A program made the position numbers and the translations under genes. Shown here piece by piece: positions 43,301 to 51,378 of a stretch of DNA of 64,000 nt. The notes under the pieces are model-generated. The model was not told the origin of the DNA. It saw only the letters and a list, made by a program, of their open reading frames with translations, and did no database searches. Source of the DNA: CAWFQB01 sp965277875 (GTDB lineage: Bacteria > Armatimonadota > Chthonomonadetes > Chthonomonadales > Chthonomonadaceae); NCBI GenBank assembly GCA_965277875.1, contig CBDIDV010000002.1:3286001-3350000 (forward strand), read 5' to 3'. Numbering within the stretch: position 1 is the first letter of the stretch; each line of letters begins with the position of its first letter.

Positions 43301-43408
43301 ACCGAGCGTACACGCAGAAAACAACGCAAGAGACACCAGGGTAAAACAAGGGGCGAAATTAAACACGGCAGGCGCGGCAGGCGTCGTCCGGCGGGGTAAA
43401 ACTGGCAT
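40346..43408 (-). CDS. Large secreted protein: TIM-barrel-like N-terminal region and CBM9-like C-terminal domain
   Basis: The start chosen is the ATG at 43408 (MPVLPRRTTP); 1,020 residues. A hydrophobic export segment (FTLVSLALFSACTLGLPSVC) precedes a Pro-rich linker. Residues about 150-420 look like a (beta/alpha)8 barrel of the glycosidase superfamily (VVFIIQPPPVWSESAWNALI, ILRWELAGDA, LGVYLTSGDIGEG, GWRLPFDPSAAEA). Middle beta domains resemble NPCBM/Ig-like modules (FEVVLTARNVSPTPRPIE). The C-terminus is CBM9-like: ATPAIDGDLGEWTGDMPLG, DLSAYAFTRWDARYFYFACAVTDD, GDSVLIAL and FYEAAIPWTRI. No catalytic Glu pair is certain, so hydrolase activity is unproven. Confidence 0.75.
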   Translation of the reverse strand: MPVLPRRTTPAAPAVFNFAPCFTLVSLALFSACTLGLPSVCQVAPPVAPRPTQNKAGQSPLPTKPQVGRAFAPLPPAVKAPDSKSPPNAGLPGAPVVPPAPPTLPPAGPPLPLLPTLPRRAFLIGAVSPALGAQTARLDVDAAILEGALPVLWRGTAYVSSADASEPVSSAPPALTRLSKASGATLARISPFARAGVVTPGADGVPVVRWEDIDAALRRAARNQADVVFIIQPPPVWSESAWNALIAATLRHYRAGSPTPILRWELAGDAAQVSARYAAFARQARALYPTAPLGVYLTSGDIGEGTRRTALACAPAHIPLDSIGWRLPFDPSAAEASARTVRAALSAYPALKGTLLLPTLPVQHSGGEGVSAAGHLVALCARVIEAAPSLPPNSLGGVLASEDRGADTSNEKSAGAKTGGAGHSEVSGGSMAGEDATGTLALLNRLAGTRLRARSDDGGVGCLASQSGAHTRVLLWRAANEERAGTRLAPSANAPVLVRLHHLAAGEAGLRAARIASGDGLSLSALSAALASTSTTSTSPVASTNGVGDGMAADIPLTGNVVPGELELTTLLAPGEVCLLDIAPRAPTFLQTTLAVSAQSLRGGDPFEVVLTARNVSPTPRPIETVLTSNTTGVLPQAAVRLTLGTLPAGGTRAFRFTLHAPIVAFNDTLTVGAQTGDAQALVTLPVAPALLAELASERADVGEGSTTADVRVRLINRGRSPLALRLHGDGEASVSITLPPDGKPQTAAIAVAPPANIPGVYPARVQVESGGRTLQTLTAYVGVPFGCPRAQATPAIDGDLGEWTGDMPLGMGRAEQAHGKTWGGPSDLSAYAFTRWDARYFYFACAVTDDVFVAPTLASKLEQGDSVLIALAANGGGKANGTVGSNGTARPGRAETAYAMFGMALLRNAKGGLEPVLARLSRPNGRAGQTVAEAVKDGRVAIRREGSRIFYEAAIPWTRILTTSQMLGQTLGLSILVNDIDDNTVGGKGVGARRGWMEWGGGLAGSVQPALFWPLRLTR

Positions 43409-43433
43409 CGGAAAATCCTGTTCTGCCCTGCCG

Positions 43434-44360
43434 CTACTTGGCCTGCGCCTGATCCAGATGGTCGCTGAAAAACTGCACCACGCGCGCATGGGCCTCGGAG
43501 CGGACTTTGCGGTAAATGCGCTTGTGCTGCGAGCGGGGCAGGACATGCAGTTCGGCCTGACCCACAGCGGCGGCGGCATGGAGTGTGCGGGCATGGTGGG
43601 CGGGAATAATGCGGTCGCGCTCGCCGTGCATCAGCAGCAGGGGACGTTTCAGGCGGGCTACGGCGTTCAGCGGGGCCACGCTGAACGGCGAGGCGACGAA
43701 CCAGCGCTTGCGGTCGCCCCAGCGCAGCATCAGGCGCAGGGCGATGGGCGCGAGCGGCCCGAAGTGGTGTTTGCACCGCTGCTGAATCGCGCCGTATAGC
43801 GTGGCATACGCGCCGTGCGTAACAACGGCCTCGATGCGCGGCTCGTCGGCGGCGGCCATGATAGCCGCCGCCCCGCCCATCGAAAATCCGAAGACGCCGA
43901 CCGGCAGCGGGTCGCAGTCGGGACGGGAGCGCAGATAATCTACGGCCCCGCGCAGGTCCTGCGGCTCATAGCAGCCCGCCGTGCATCTGTCGCCCTCGCT
44001 CAGGGACGTGCCTTGAAAATCGAACATCAGCAGGGTAAAGCCGTTGTTCCACAAGGTTTCAGCCCACGGCAGCATTTCGGTGCGGTTCGCCATCATGCCG
44101 TGACACAGTACGACGATGCCCTGCGCGTCCTGCGCGGGAATAAACCAGCCGGACAGCAGCTTGCCGTCACGCGAGACAAACGTAATATCCTCGTAGGCCG
44201 CGCCGAACTGTTCGGGCGTGTGCTTGAAGCGGCGGCGCGGTGGAAACGTGGCAAGGTAGGCGATCACATATGAGCCGCCCACGACCCACACAATCGTTCC
44301 CACTATGCCCGCAACGCCCAGAATCAGCAGTGTCCACACAAGCCAGTTGATACCAGACAA
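43434..44360 (-). CDS. Membrane-anchored alpha/beta hydrolase
   Basis: The start chosen is a TTG at 44360 (GAGG upstream); a TTG at 44375 is an alternative. One N-terminal membrane helix (LVWTLLILGVAGIVGTIVWVV) precedes an alpha/beta hydrolase fold. It has the oxyanion motif VVLCHGMMANR, nucleophile GFSMGG, acid in LLMHGERDRIIP and base His in PRSQHKRIY. This set matches BAAT/DUF1100-like and Hydrolase_4 esterases. The active site probably faces the periplasm or exterior. It is 25 bp upstream of the CBM9-like protein gene on the same strand, so an operon is likely. Confidence 0.85.
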   Translation of the reverse strand: MSGINWLVWTLLILGVAGIVGTIVWVVGGSYVIAYLATFPPRRRFKHTPEQFGAAYEDITFVSRDGKLLSGWFIPAQDAQGIVVLCHGMMANRTEMLPWAETLWNNGFTLLMFDFQGTSLSEGDRCTAGCYEPQDLRGAVDYLRSRPDCDPLPVGVFGFSMGGAAAIMAAADEPRIEAVVTHGAYATLYGAIQQRCKHHFGPLAPIALRLMLRWGDRKRWFVASPFSVAPLNAVARLKRPLLLMHGERDRIIPAHHARTLHAAAAVGQAELHVLPRSQHKRIYRKVRSEAHARVVQFFSDHLDQAQAK

Positions 44361-45017
44361 TCCCTGTAACCTCAAATATTGTATTTACAAATCCCGTGCC
44401 GCCGCGTCCTGCGCGCTTCGCTGCGCGTCAAATTTACGGGCCGACACAAACGCGCGCATCGCCGTTTTATTACCTATACGCTGCGTCCATTAGGTTGTAC
44501 CTGATTCTATCAGGATTATATCAGGGAATACGGCTTTTCCGCTACACTTTGCGCCGGTTCCGTTCACTGAGGCGATTTCGAAGGTGAAAATCTTCTTGGT
44601 ACGCATTGTCCGCATTGTCCTGGACGCCAATAAGGGCTGTGCCGCCTGCGCTATTACAATCCTGCAAATGATTCGGTGTAGGGATTCACAACGTTGTTAA
44701 TGCATCTTTAACAAAGTGTCTGTGATGGGTTTGTAGGGGCAGACCCCCGTGTCTGCCCTCCCTGTGTACGGAGCCATCCACACGTACTGACCGAACACCA
44801 TTGGGCAGACACAGGGGTCTGCCATACATTCGCGCTTGTTCGCGCACTTGCACGACATCATCGTTAAAGCTGCATTAAAGATGTCCTGCATAGTATAGAG
44901 CAGACCATTGCTGACTGCGAGGCAGGAACCTGCGGGCCACGCAGCGAACACAACATCATGCGTGACATGCGTAATATGGTTGACAGCACGGACAGCAGAA
45001 AGTGATTTCCAACCGAA
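44361..45017. other. Gene-free region containing a foldback repeat
   Basis: No gene is seen in about 650 bp. The first half (44361-44690) has mixed composition. The second half is dominated by the inverted-repeat element at 44697-44880. It ends as the upstream region of the NarL-type regulator at 45018, for which no clear promoter was found. Confidence 0.5.
44697..44880. repeat. Foldback element: two arms each with a TTAATGCA..TTTAAC block and a GGCAGACCCC..GTCTGCCC hairpin
   Basis: Left arm: TTAATGCATCTTTAACA (44697-44713) then a hairpin unit GGGGCAGAC/GTCTGCCC (44736-44758). Right arm on the opposite strand: TTAATGCAGCTTTAACG (44863-44879) and GGCAGACCCCTGTGTCTGCC-type unit (44803-44823). 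The two arms appear in inverted order around 44780, so the whole can form a cruciform. The hairpin unit resembles dispersed REP-like repeats. Mobility is inferred from symmetry only. Confidence 0.65.
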
Positions 45018-45713
45018 ATGCCGACCGACCCGACGGGTTCCCGCACAGGCGATACCCCGCCCATTCCCATCAACATCGTGATCGCCGAGGATGAGCGGCT
45101 GACGCGCGACGCCCTTGCCCGCCTGCTGGAACTGGAGGACGGCCTGCATGTCATGGGGCAGTGCGCGGACGGCGAGGCCGCGCTGCGCCTGCTGCGCGAG
45201 CGTAAGCCCGATGTGCTGCTGACCGACATCAACATGCCCAAAATGAACGGCATCGAACTGACTGCCCGCGTCCGTCAGGAGTTCCCCGATATAGGCGTGT
45301 GCATCCTGACCATCTATCATGACGACGCGAACGTGTTTCAGGCCATCAAAGCGGGTGCGCGGGGCTATGTGCTAAAGGACAGTCCGCTCGAAGAAACGGT
45401 TGCGGCAATACGCGACGTGGCCGAGGGTGGCAGCAGGCTGCATCCCGGCATCGCGTCCCGCGTCCTCGCCGAGTTCAACCGCATCAGCAATCAGCGCCGC
45501 GCCGACCTGAAACTGTTTTCCACGCTGACCGACCGCGAGATCGAAGTGTTAAGGGAAGTGGCGACCGGCAAGCGCAACCGCGAGATCGGATACGTTCTGT
45601 TCATCAGCGAAAAGACCGTGAAAAACCATATCAGCAGCATTCTGATGAAACTCCAGGTCAACGACCGCACCGAGGCCGCCATGCTCGCGTCACGCGGCGG
45701 ACTTGTCGAGTAA
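45018..45713 (+). CDS. NarL/FixJ-family response regulator
   Basis: 231 residues. Receiver domain: IVIAEDERLTRDALARLL, phosphoacceptor Asp in VLLTDINMPKMNG, CILTIYHDD and YVLKDSPLEE. The LuxR-type HTH reads FSTLTDREIEVLREVATGKRNREIGYVLFISEKTVKNHISSILMKL. No histidine kinase gene adjoins it, so it is an orphan in this window. The ATG at 45018 has no strong Shine-Dalgarno; a start a few codons downstream is possible. The nearest same-strand gene is the ThuA-like gene 77 bp downstream. Confidence 0.93.
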   Translation: MPTDPTGSRTGDTPPIPINIVIAEDERLTRDALARLLELEDGLHVMGQCADGEAALRLLRERKPDVLLTDINMPKMNGIELTARVRQEFPDIGVCILTIYHDDANVFQAIKAGARGYVLKDSPLEETVAAIRDVAEGGSRLHPGIASRVLAEFNRISNQRRADLKLFSTLTDREIEVLREVATGKRNREIGYVLFISEKTVKNHISSILMKLQVNDRTEAAMLASRGGLVE

Positions 45714-45790
45714 GCACAGCCACTTGATTCAAGCATAATCATTCAAATATAGCCATTGTAGCCATTTTTCACAAATAGGAGAACGTAACC

Positions 45791-46558
45791 ATGACCGAAC
45801 AGCCGATACGCGTGACCGTGTGGGGCGAGAACCTGCACGAGCAGAAACATGAGCGCGTCCAAACCGTGTACCCGGACGGGATGCACAACACCATTGCAGC
45901 CGCGCTGCGCCATCATCTGGGCGAACGCGCCATTGTCCAAACCGCCACTTTAGATCAGCCGGAACACGGCCTGACCGACGAAGTCTTGGCGCAGACCGAC
46001 GTGCTGACGTGGTGGGGCCACATGGGACATCACATGGTACAGGATGACGTTGTAGACCGCGTACACAACCGCGTTCTGAGCGGCATGGGCCTGCTTGTGC
46101 TGCACAGCGGGCATTGGTCCAAAATATTTACGCGGCTGATGGGGACGACCTGCGCCCTGCGCTGGCGCGACGACGACCGCGAGACCGTGTTCACCGTGAA
46201 CCCCGGCCACGCCATCACGCGCAATGTGCCGCCGGTTTTTGTGATCCCGCAGCAGGAGATGTACTGCGAATACTTTGATATTCCGCAGCCCGACGAACTG
46301 GTATTTTTGAGTTCGTTCACGGGCGGCGAGGTGTTCCGCAGCGGGTGTTGTTTTGTGCGCGGCCAGGGCCGCATCTTCTACTTCGGGCCGGGCCATGAAA
46401 CGTACCCGGTTTACCACCAGAAAGAAGTACAGCAGATCCTCGCGAACGCCGCGGAATGGGCCGCTCCCCTGCCCAAGCCCCGCTACGCCACATCTACGTG
46501 CGTCAACTCCCCCAGAGGCTGGATCGAGCAGGCCGCTCAGCAGGATACATCGGCGTAA
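45791..46558 (+). CDS. ThuA-like domain protein
   Basis: 255 residues from the ATG at 45791 (AGGAGA upstream). IRVTVWGENLHEQKHERVQTVYPDGMHNTI, TDVLTWWGHMGHHMV, GLLVLHSGHWSKIFTRLMGT, and GRIFYFGPGHETYPVYHQKEVQQILANAAEWA match the ThuA family (class I glutamine amidotransferase-like fold). Members occur in trehalose and other sugar utilisation loci. No signal peptide, so cytoplasmic. The enzymatic reaction of ThuA proteins is not settled. Confidence 0.9.
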   Translation: MTEQPIRVTVWGENLHEQKHERVQTVYPDGMHNTIAAALRHHLGERAIVQTATLDQPEHGLTDEVLAQTDVLTWWGHMGHHMVQDDVVDRVHNRVLSGMGLLVLHSGHWSKIFTRLMGTTCALRWRDDDRETVFTVNPGHAITRNVPPVFVIPQQEMYCEYFDIPQPDELVFLSSFTGGEVFRSGCCFVRGQGRIFYFGPGHETYPVYHQKEVQQILANAAEWAAPLPKPRYATSTCVNSPRGWIEQAAQQDTSA

Positions 46559-46857
46559 TGTCCGCGAACATTCTAGCAGACGCTTTTGTGACGATATATG
46601 TCGCATTGCATAGCGTATGGAGGCTGCAAGGCGAAACACACGCGGCAGGAAAGGCGTAACCTGTGTATCATTGTCCCGATATATCATTGTCTTGGCATGT
46701 CAAGGCTTTTTTCAACCCTTAAAGCAGTGATATACAGGCTACGCCGCAAATGTTTGTACAGCAGCGCGCAACGTTTCCTGACGCCGTCCGGGTTTTCGTT
46801 GTACTTTAGCCCGATTGCTATACGGTCACGGGGCAGAGCGCGCTCAGGCCTAAATTT
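46559..46857. other. Gene-free region before a pseudopilin gene
   Basis: About 300 bp with no convincing gene, no strong hairpin and no clear promoter pair. It separates the ThuA-like gene from the pseudopilin gene at 46858. Confidence 0.45.
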
Positions 46858-47664
46858 ATGCTTTCATGCCGTCGCGGTTTCACGCTCATTGAATTGCTTG
46901 TCGTTATCGCCATCATCGCTATTCTGGCCGCGCTTTTGTTTCCTGTGTTCGCGCAGGCCCGCGAAAAGGCGCGGCAGACATCGTGCCTTTCCAACCTGAA
47001 GCAGTCCGGCACAGCCGTGCTGATGTACATTCAGGATTACGACGAGACCTTCCCCATCAACCTCTACCTGAGCCGCGAGGCCGGGAGCGGAGCGCCCTGC
47101 GTCTATTCTTTTTATCAGGAATTGCTGCCCTACCAGAAGAACGGCGACATCATGCGCTGCCCCTCCGCGCCGCGCGCGCTTGCCATCGGGCAGGGGTTCG
47201 CAAACGCAGGCTTTCCGCCTATCTGCAGCCCCGCTCTGACCTACATCAGCTATGACTTCAATTTCGCGCTGATAGATTACGGCGATCCGAGCAGCCTGTT
47301 CGGGCCGACGGGCCGGCCCGTGAAGACACTGGCGCAGGTGGAGTATCCTGCCGACACGGGGCTGATTTACGAGGGAACCGTGGTTTTTCCCGGCGGAAGC
47401 GCGGGCTACCAGGCGTTCGATACGCCGGTCGCGGCGCGGCACAGCGGCCTGCTGAACGCAAGCTTTGCCGATGGACACGCCCGCGCCGTCCATGTCGTGC
47501 CGCGAACCGGGGCAGGGGGCGCGCAGGCGGGAGGAACGGCCATTGACGGGCAGCCGGCCCCGGCCTTCACGCTCACCGACGACGGCCCGTACCACGGACA
47601 ATATCAGATACTCGGTCTTGCCCACCGCCATGCGGACGGCAGTTGGTACGCTTCCAATCCCTGA
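46858..47664 (+). CDS. DUF1559-family pseudopilin-like secreted protein
   Basis: 268 residues from the ATG at 46858. The class III signal MLSCRRG-FTLIELLVVIAIIAILAALLFPVF is very short-leadered, cleaved after Gly7. QAREKARQTSCLSNLKQSGTAV and YIQDYDETFP follow, then the H-X9-DG signature (HSGLLNASFADG). It is a paralogue of the proteins at 11592 and 57775. It precedes the rhodopsin gene on the same strand with a 99-bp gap, but they probably have separate transcripts or only read-through. Confidence 0.92.
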   Translation: MLSCRRGFTLIELLVVIAIIAILAALLFPVFAQAREKARQTSCLSNLKQSGTAVLMYIQDYDETFPINLYLSREAGSGAPCVYSFYQELLPYQKNGDIMRCPSAPRALAIGQGFANAGFPPICSPALTYISYDFNFALIDYGDPSSLFGPTGRPVKTLAQVEYPADTGLIYEGTVVFPGGSAGYQAFDTPVAARHSGLLNASFADGHARAVHVVPRTGAGGAQAGGTAIDGQPAPAFTLTDDGPYHGQYQILGLAHRHADGSWYASNP

Positions 47665-47763
47665 GACCCTGTTGAAAGACAGCAGAACATCAGGACACAA
47701 CACGGAAGACAAGAACACAGAGCGTTTATAAGAATTGTCACGAGAATTGCAAGGAGGTTTTGA

Positions 47764-48567
47764 GTGAACACACATTTTCCCGGCGATCTTTTTCAGCAGT
47801 TTGTCAGCTACTCGTTTTATATCGGCTTTCTGTCTATGGCAGGATTTACACTGTTCTTTTTCATGGAACGCAACAGCGTTTTGCCCAAGCATCGCCTGTC
47901 CATGACGCTGTCCGGCGTGATTACGTTCGTCGCCGCCATCAGCTATTATCTGATGAAGGACATTTACCGGGGCGGGGAAGTTTATCCGCTGAACCTGCGC
48001 TACGTGGACTGGACCGTAACGACTCCCCTGCTGCTGGCAAAATTTCCCGACCTGCTGGAATGGAAGCCGGGCTGCCGCAAGCTGCTGACCCTGCTGGTCA
48101 CCTTGGACCTGATTATGATTATCACGGGTTATCTGGCGGAAGAGCCGAGCAATCCGCTGCGCTGGCCCCTGTACATTGCGGGCTGCCTGGCCTGGCTGGG
48201 CATCATCGGCCTGGTATTCACGACCGTGAAGAAAATGGCTGCCGCGCAGACGCCGATTGTCCGGCACACGATTGAGGTTCTTTCGTGGTTCATCGTGTTC
48301 GGCTGGCTGGTGTATCCGGTCGTGTTTTTGGGCAATGTGCTGCATATCTCGCAGGACGCGGGGCAGCTTCTGGACAACATCGGCGACATCGTGAACAAGG
48401 TTGGCTTTGGGCTGGTGGCGTTTTCAGGCGCGTATGCCGCAACCCGTCAGATGACCGGCGACCGCAGCGAACTCTACGATGCCGGCACGTCTGCGGCTCT
48501 GCCGGACGGCACATCTGCGGTCCTGCCGAACGGCGCGTCCGCTCCCGTACTGACCCGCATGGCCTGA
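47764..48567 (+). CDS. Microbial (type 1) rhodopsin, D-T-K motif, predicted outward proton pump
   Basis: 267 residues from a GTG at 47764 with a perfect AGGAGG 6 nt upstream. Seven membrane helices are predicted. Helix C reads LRYVDWTVTTPLLLAKF: Arg79, counter-ion Asp82, Thr86 and Lys93 stand at the bacteriorhodopsin positions R82, D85, T89 and D96. Helix F has the retinal pocket W181, Y184, P185. Helix G has Asp208 and the Schiff-base Lys212 (GDIVNKVGFGL). Leu90 at the proteorhodopsin-105 tuning site predicts green absorption. D-T-K is the triad of Exiguobacterium sibiricum rhodopsin, a proton pump with Lys as donor. No retinal synthesis gene is in the window. Confidence 0.96.
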   Translation: MNTHFPGDLFQQFVSYSFYIGFLSMAGFTLFFFMERNSVLPKHRLSMTLSGVITFVAAISYYLMKDIYRGGEVYPLNLRYVDWTVTTPLLLAKFPDLLEWKPGCRKLLTLLVTLDLIMIITGYLAEEPSNPLRWPLYIAGCLAWLGIIGLVFTTVKKMAAAQTPIVRHTIEVLSWFIVFGWLVYPVVFLGNVLHISQDAGQLLDNIGDIVNKVGFGLVAFSGAYAATRQMTGDRSELYDAGTSAALPDGTSAVLPNGASAPVLTRMA

Positions 48568-48693
48568 ACGCGCCGCCGCGCACAACAGGCATCTGCGTTC
48601 CGCCTGATCATATCTCACAATATATTGCCGATATATCCGGCGTCATGTAACGCGCCCGCGTCCGTTGCCGTCTAACGCGCAGATGGATTTCCC

Positions 48694-48735
48694 GTCCGGG
48701 CGCGGCCCTGTTCGTTTACAGGGCCGCGCCCGGAC
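48694..48735. repeat. Perfect 18-bp inverted repeat between the rhodopsin and VIT/vWA genes
   Basis: GTCCGGGCGCGGCCCTGT (48694-48711) and its exact complement (48718-48735) flank a 6-nt loop TTCGTT. It is 127 bp after the rhodopsin stop and 25 bp before the next ATG. There is no T tract on either strand, so it may be a terminator, an mRNA-stabilising hairpin or a translation-control stem of the downstream leader. Confidence 0.8.
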
Positions 48736-48759
48736 GCTCACACAAAGGAGCCGCGCGGC

Positions 48760-51378
48760 ATGACACCTTTTCTTGATTATTCTCCTGATTCGCAACCGCA
48801 TCGTTTTCGTTTGTCGCTGCTTCGTCCCGCTGTTCTGGCGCTGATGCTCGCGCTGTCTCTATTGGCCTTCGCGCCCCGTACTGTAACCGCGCAGGGCATT
48901 TTGTATCCGCGCCCGGACGTTCGCATTCAGCCGTTTTATGTGCGCGGTCTGCGCGTCAATACCACCATCCATGACGCCGTGGCCGAAACCACGGTCGAGC
49001 AGACGTGGGTAAATACGAGCAATGTGGAGCAGGAAGGCACGTACCTGTACCCCCTGCCGTCCGGCGCGGCCCCGACCGCGTTCAGCATGACCGTAGGCGA
49101 CCGGACGCTGGAACCCAAAGTGCTAAGCAGCGGCGAGGCCCGCGCCATTTACGAGGACATCGTGCGGCGCAGGCGCGACCCGGCCCTGCTTGAATACGTC
49201 GGGCGCGACCTGGTCAAGATTAGCGTGTACCCCATCCCCCCGAACGGCGAGCGCAAAATCCTCATGCGCTACACGCAGATACTCAAGCCGGAAAACGGCC
49301 TGTACAAGTACGCTTATCCCCTGTCCACGTCCCGATTTGGCGCGCGTCCGGTCGGCAGCGTCAGCATCAACCTGAAACTTATCACGGCCACGCCCATCAA
49401 GAACGTGTACTCGCCCACACACGCCATGTCGGTACGCAAGACCGACGAACACACGGCCTCGGCCTCGTATGAGGGACTGGGCGACACGTCCGACAGCGAT
49501 CTGACATTATACTTCAGCACGAACGGCGACGATGTCGGCATGTCGCTGCTGACCTACAAGAGCGGCGACCGGGACGGCTACTTTGTCCTGCTGGCCGCGC
49601 CCCGCGTGGTCGTGCCGCGCGAAAAGATATTGCCCAAGCAGATCGTGTTCGTGCTGGATCGCACCGGCTCGATGGCCGGCCCGAAGATCGAACAGGCGCG
49701 TAAATCCCTGCTGTTCTGCCTCAACAGCCTGCACCGCGAAGACCGCTTCGACGTGATCACCTTCAGCGAGTCGCCCGATGTCCTGCTGCCCGCCCTTGCG
49801 CCCGCAAGCGAGGAAAACATCGGCAAGGCCCGCAAGTTCGTGGAGAACACCGAGGCGTCCGGCGGCACGAACATTGACGAGGCGCTCAGGGCCGCGCTCA
49901 AACTGGTGCAGAACGATAACGGCGCGCAAAAGATGATCGTGTTCCTGACGGACGGCCTGCCCACTGTGGGCGAAACCAACATCGGCACGATCTTGCAGCA
50001 CGTCCACGAGCGGAACAAAGAAACCAATGGCGCGGCGGACGTGACACAGAACGGCGGCCTTGCGCCCCGTCCCGCCGCTTTTGCCGCGCAGACAAGAACA
50101 GTCGGCCTTCCGGTCAGTCGTAATATGGCCCCGGACGACATCGAAGATACGTCCAAGCGCGCGGCGCGCGGGCATAGCGCGGCGCGGATTTTCTGCTTCG
50201 GCCTGGGCTACGATGTCAATGTGCCGTTTCTGGACAGGCTGGGCGAGCAGGAAAAGGGCGACAGCGACTTTATCAAGCCGCAGGAAGATGTGGAAGCGAA
50301 GGTGTCCGCCTTCTTCGCCAAAGTGTCGTCGCCGATCCTGTCCAGTGTCAAGCTCGCCTTCGACAACGCCGATGTGTACGACGTGTACCCGTCCCAACTG
50401 CCCGACCTGTTCAAGGGTTCGCAGCTTGTGATTACCGGGCGTTTCCGGGGCGAGCGGGCCGGTACGGCGCGATTGTCGGGCATGGCGAACGGAACGCAGG
50501 AAACATTCAAGACGCCCGCGCCATTCGGTTCCTCAGACAGCGCGAACGGGTTTGTGCCTCGGCTGTGGGCGCAGCGCAAAATCGGCTACCTGATTGACCA
50601 ACTGCGACTGGCGAATGTGGCGGGCAGTCCGGGCGTAAACCCCGCCCCCGCCCCGAATAAAGAAGTGGTAGACGAGATCGTGCGCCTGTCCCGCGAGTAC
50701 GGCATCATCACGGAATACACCTCTTTTCTCGTAGACGACCGCGAACAGCGCACACTGGGACTCGGCGGGGGCGGTTTCGGCGGGACAGTGGGCCTGGGAG
50801 TTGTGGAGCAGGAGAAAATACGGCGCGAAGTGCTGGGACGCGCGGACCAGTTTGGAATGTCCGGGGAGAGCGCGACGGATCAGAGCGGGCGGGCCAGGTC
50901 GTACCGGGCGGCGGATCAGGTTGCTTCGCGCTATCAGTCGGCGAACGGCGGCGTGACCACGCTCAACGCCACGCCGCAAAGTCTGGCGACAGGCCTGCCC
51001 GCCCCGGTCTTCGCCGGCAAGCCCACAAACGGTAACTTTGGGTATGCGCGCCGTGAGGGCGGCGGCGCGTTCGCCAATCGGGACGCGGCCAAAGACAATG
51101 GCGTCCTGGTGCAGGCTGTGGGCGACCGAGCGTTTTACCGACAGGCGAACGCGCTGTGGCAGGATCAATCCTACGACGCCAAAAAGAACTCCCTGACCAA
51201 AATCCAGGCGTTCAGCGACGCGCATTTCGCCCTGCTGCGCGCCGTGCCTGCCCTCGCCGCGTATTCCTCGGTCGGCGACGAGATCATCGTCCGCGTGGGC
51301 AGCCGCGCCGTGCAGATCGGCAAGGAAGGCAAAACCACCCTCACCGACACCGAACTCAAGCAGTTGACGGGTAAGTAG
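48760..51378 (+). CDS. Secreted VIT and von Willebrand factor A domain protein
   Basis: 872 residues from the ATG at 48760 (AAAGGAG upstream) with an export signal (LMLALSLLAFAPRTVTAQG). VIT domain: VRGLRVNTTIHDAVAETTVEQTWVN, EGTYLYPLPSGAAPTAFSM, RAIYEDIVRRRRDPALLEYVG. vWA domain: QIVFVLDRTGSMAGPKIEQAR (MIDAS DxTxS), GGTNIDEAL, FLTDGLPTVGE. The long C-terminal part has low-complexity Gly and Asn stretches. It resembles inter-alpha-trypsin-inhibitor-like bacterial surface proteins. A metal-dependent adhesion role is inferred. Confidence 0.92.
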   Translation: MTPFLDYSPDSQPHRFRLSLLRPAVLALMLALSLLAFAPRTVTAQGILYPRPDVRIQPFYVRGLRVNTTIHDAVAETTVEQTWVNTSNVEQEGTYLYPLPSGAAPTAFSMTVGDRTLEPKVLSSGEARAIYEDIVRRRRDPALLEYVGRDLVKISVYPIPPNGERKILMRYTQILKPENGLYKYAYPLSTSRFGARPVGSVSINLKLITATPIKNVYSPTHAMSVRKTDEHTASASYEGLGDTSDSDLTLYFSTNGDDVGMSLLTYKSGDRDGYFVLLAAPRVVVPREKILPKQIVFVLDRTGSMAGPKIEQARKSLLFCLNSLHREDRFDVITFSESPDVLLPALAPASEENIGKARKFVENTEASGGTNIDEALRAALKLVQNDNGAQKMIVFLTDGLPTVGETNIGTILQHVHERNKETNGAADVTQNGGLAPRPAAFAAQTRTVGLPVSRNMAPDDIEDTSKRAARGHSAARIFCFGLGYDVNVPFLDRLGEQEKGDSDFIKPQEDVEAKVSAFFAKVSSPILSSVKLAFDNADVYDVYPSQLPDLFKGSQLVITGRFRGERAGTARLSGMANGTQETFKTPAPFGSSDSANGFVPRLWAQRKIGYLIDQLRLANVAGSPGVNPAPAPNKEVVDEIVRLSREYGIITEYTSFLVDDREQRTLGLGGGGFGGTVGLGVVEQEKIRREVLGRADQFGMSGESATDQSGRARSYRAADQVASRYQSANGGVTTLNATPQSLATGLPAPVFAGKPTNGNFGYARREGGGAFANRDAAKDNGVLVQAVGDRAFYRQANALWQDQSYDAKKNSLTKIQAFSDAHFALLRAVPALAAYSSVGDEIIVRVGSRAVQIGKEGKTTLTDTELKQLTGK

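Noticed and set aside
44697..44713. Second Pho box (TTAATG and TTAACA 11 bp apart)
   Set aside because: Only two half-sites, no -10 box after them, and the block is one arm of the foldback element.
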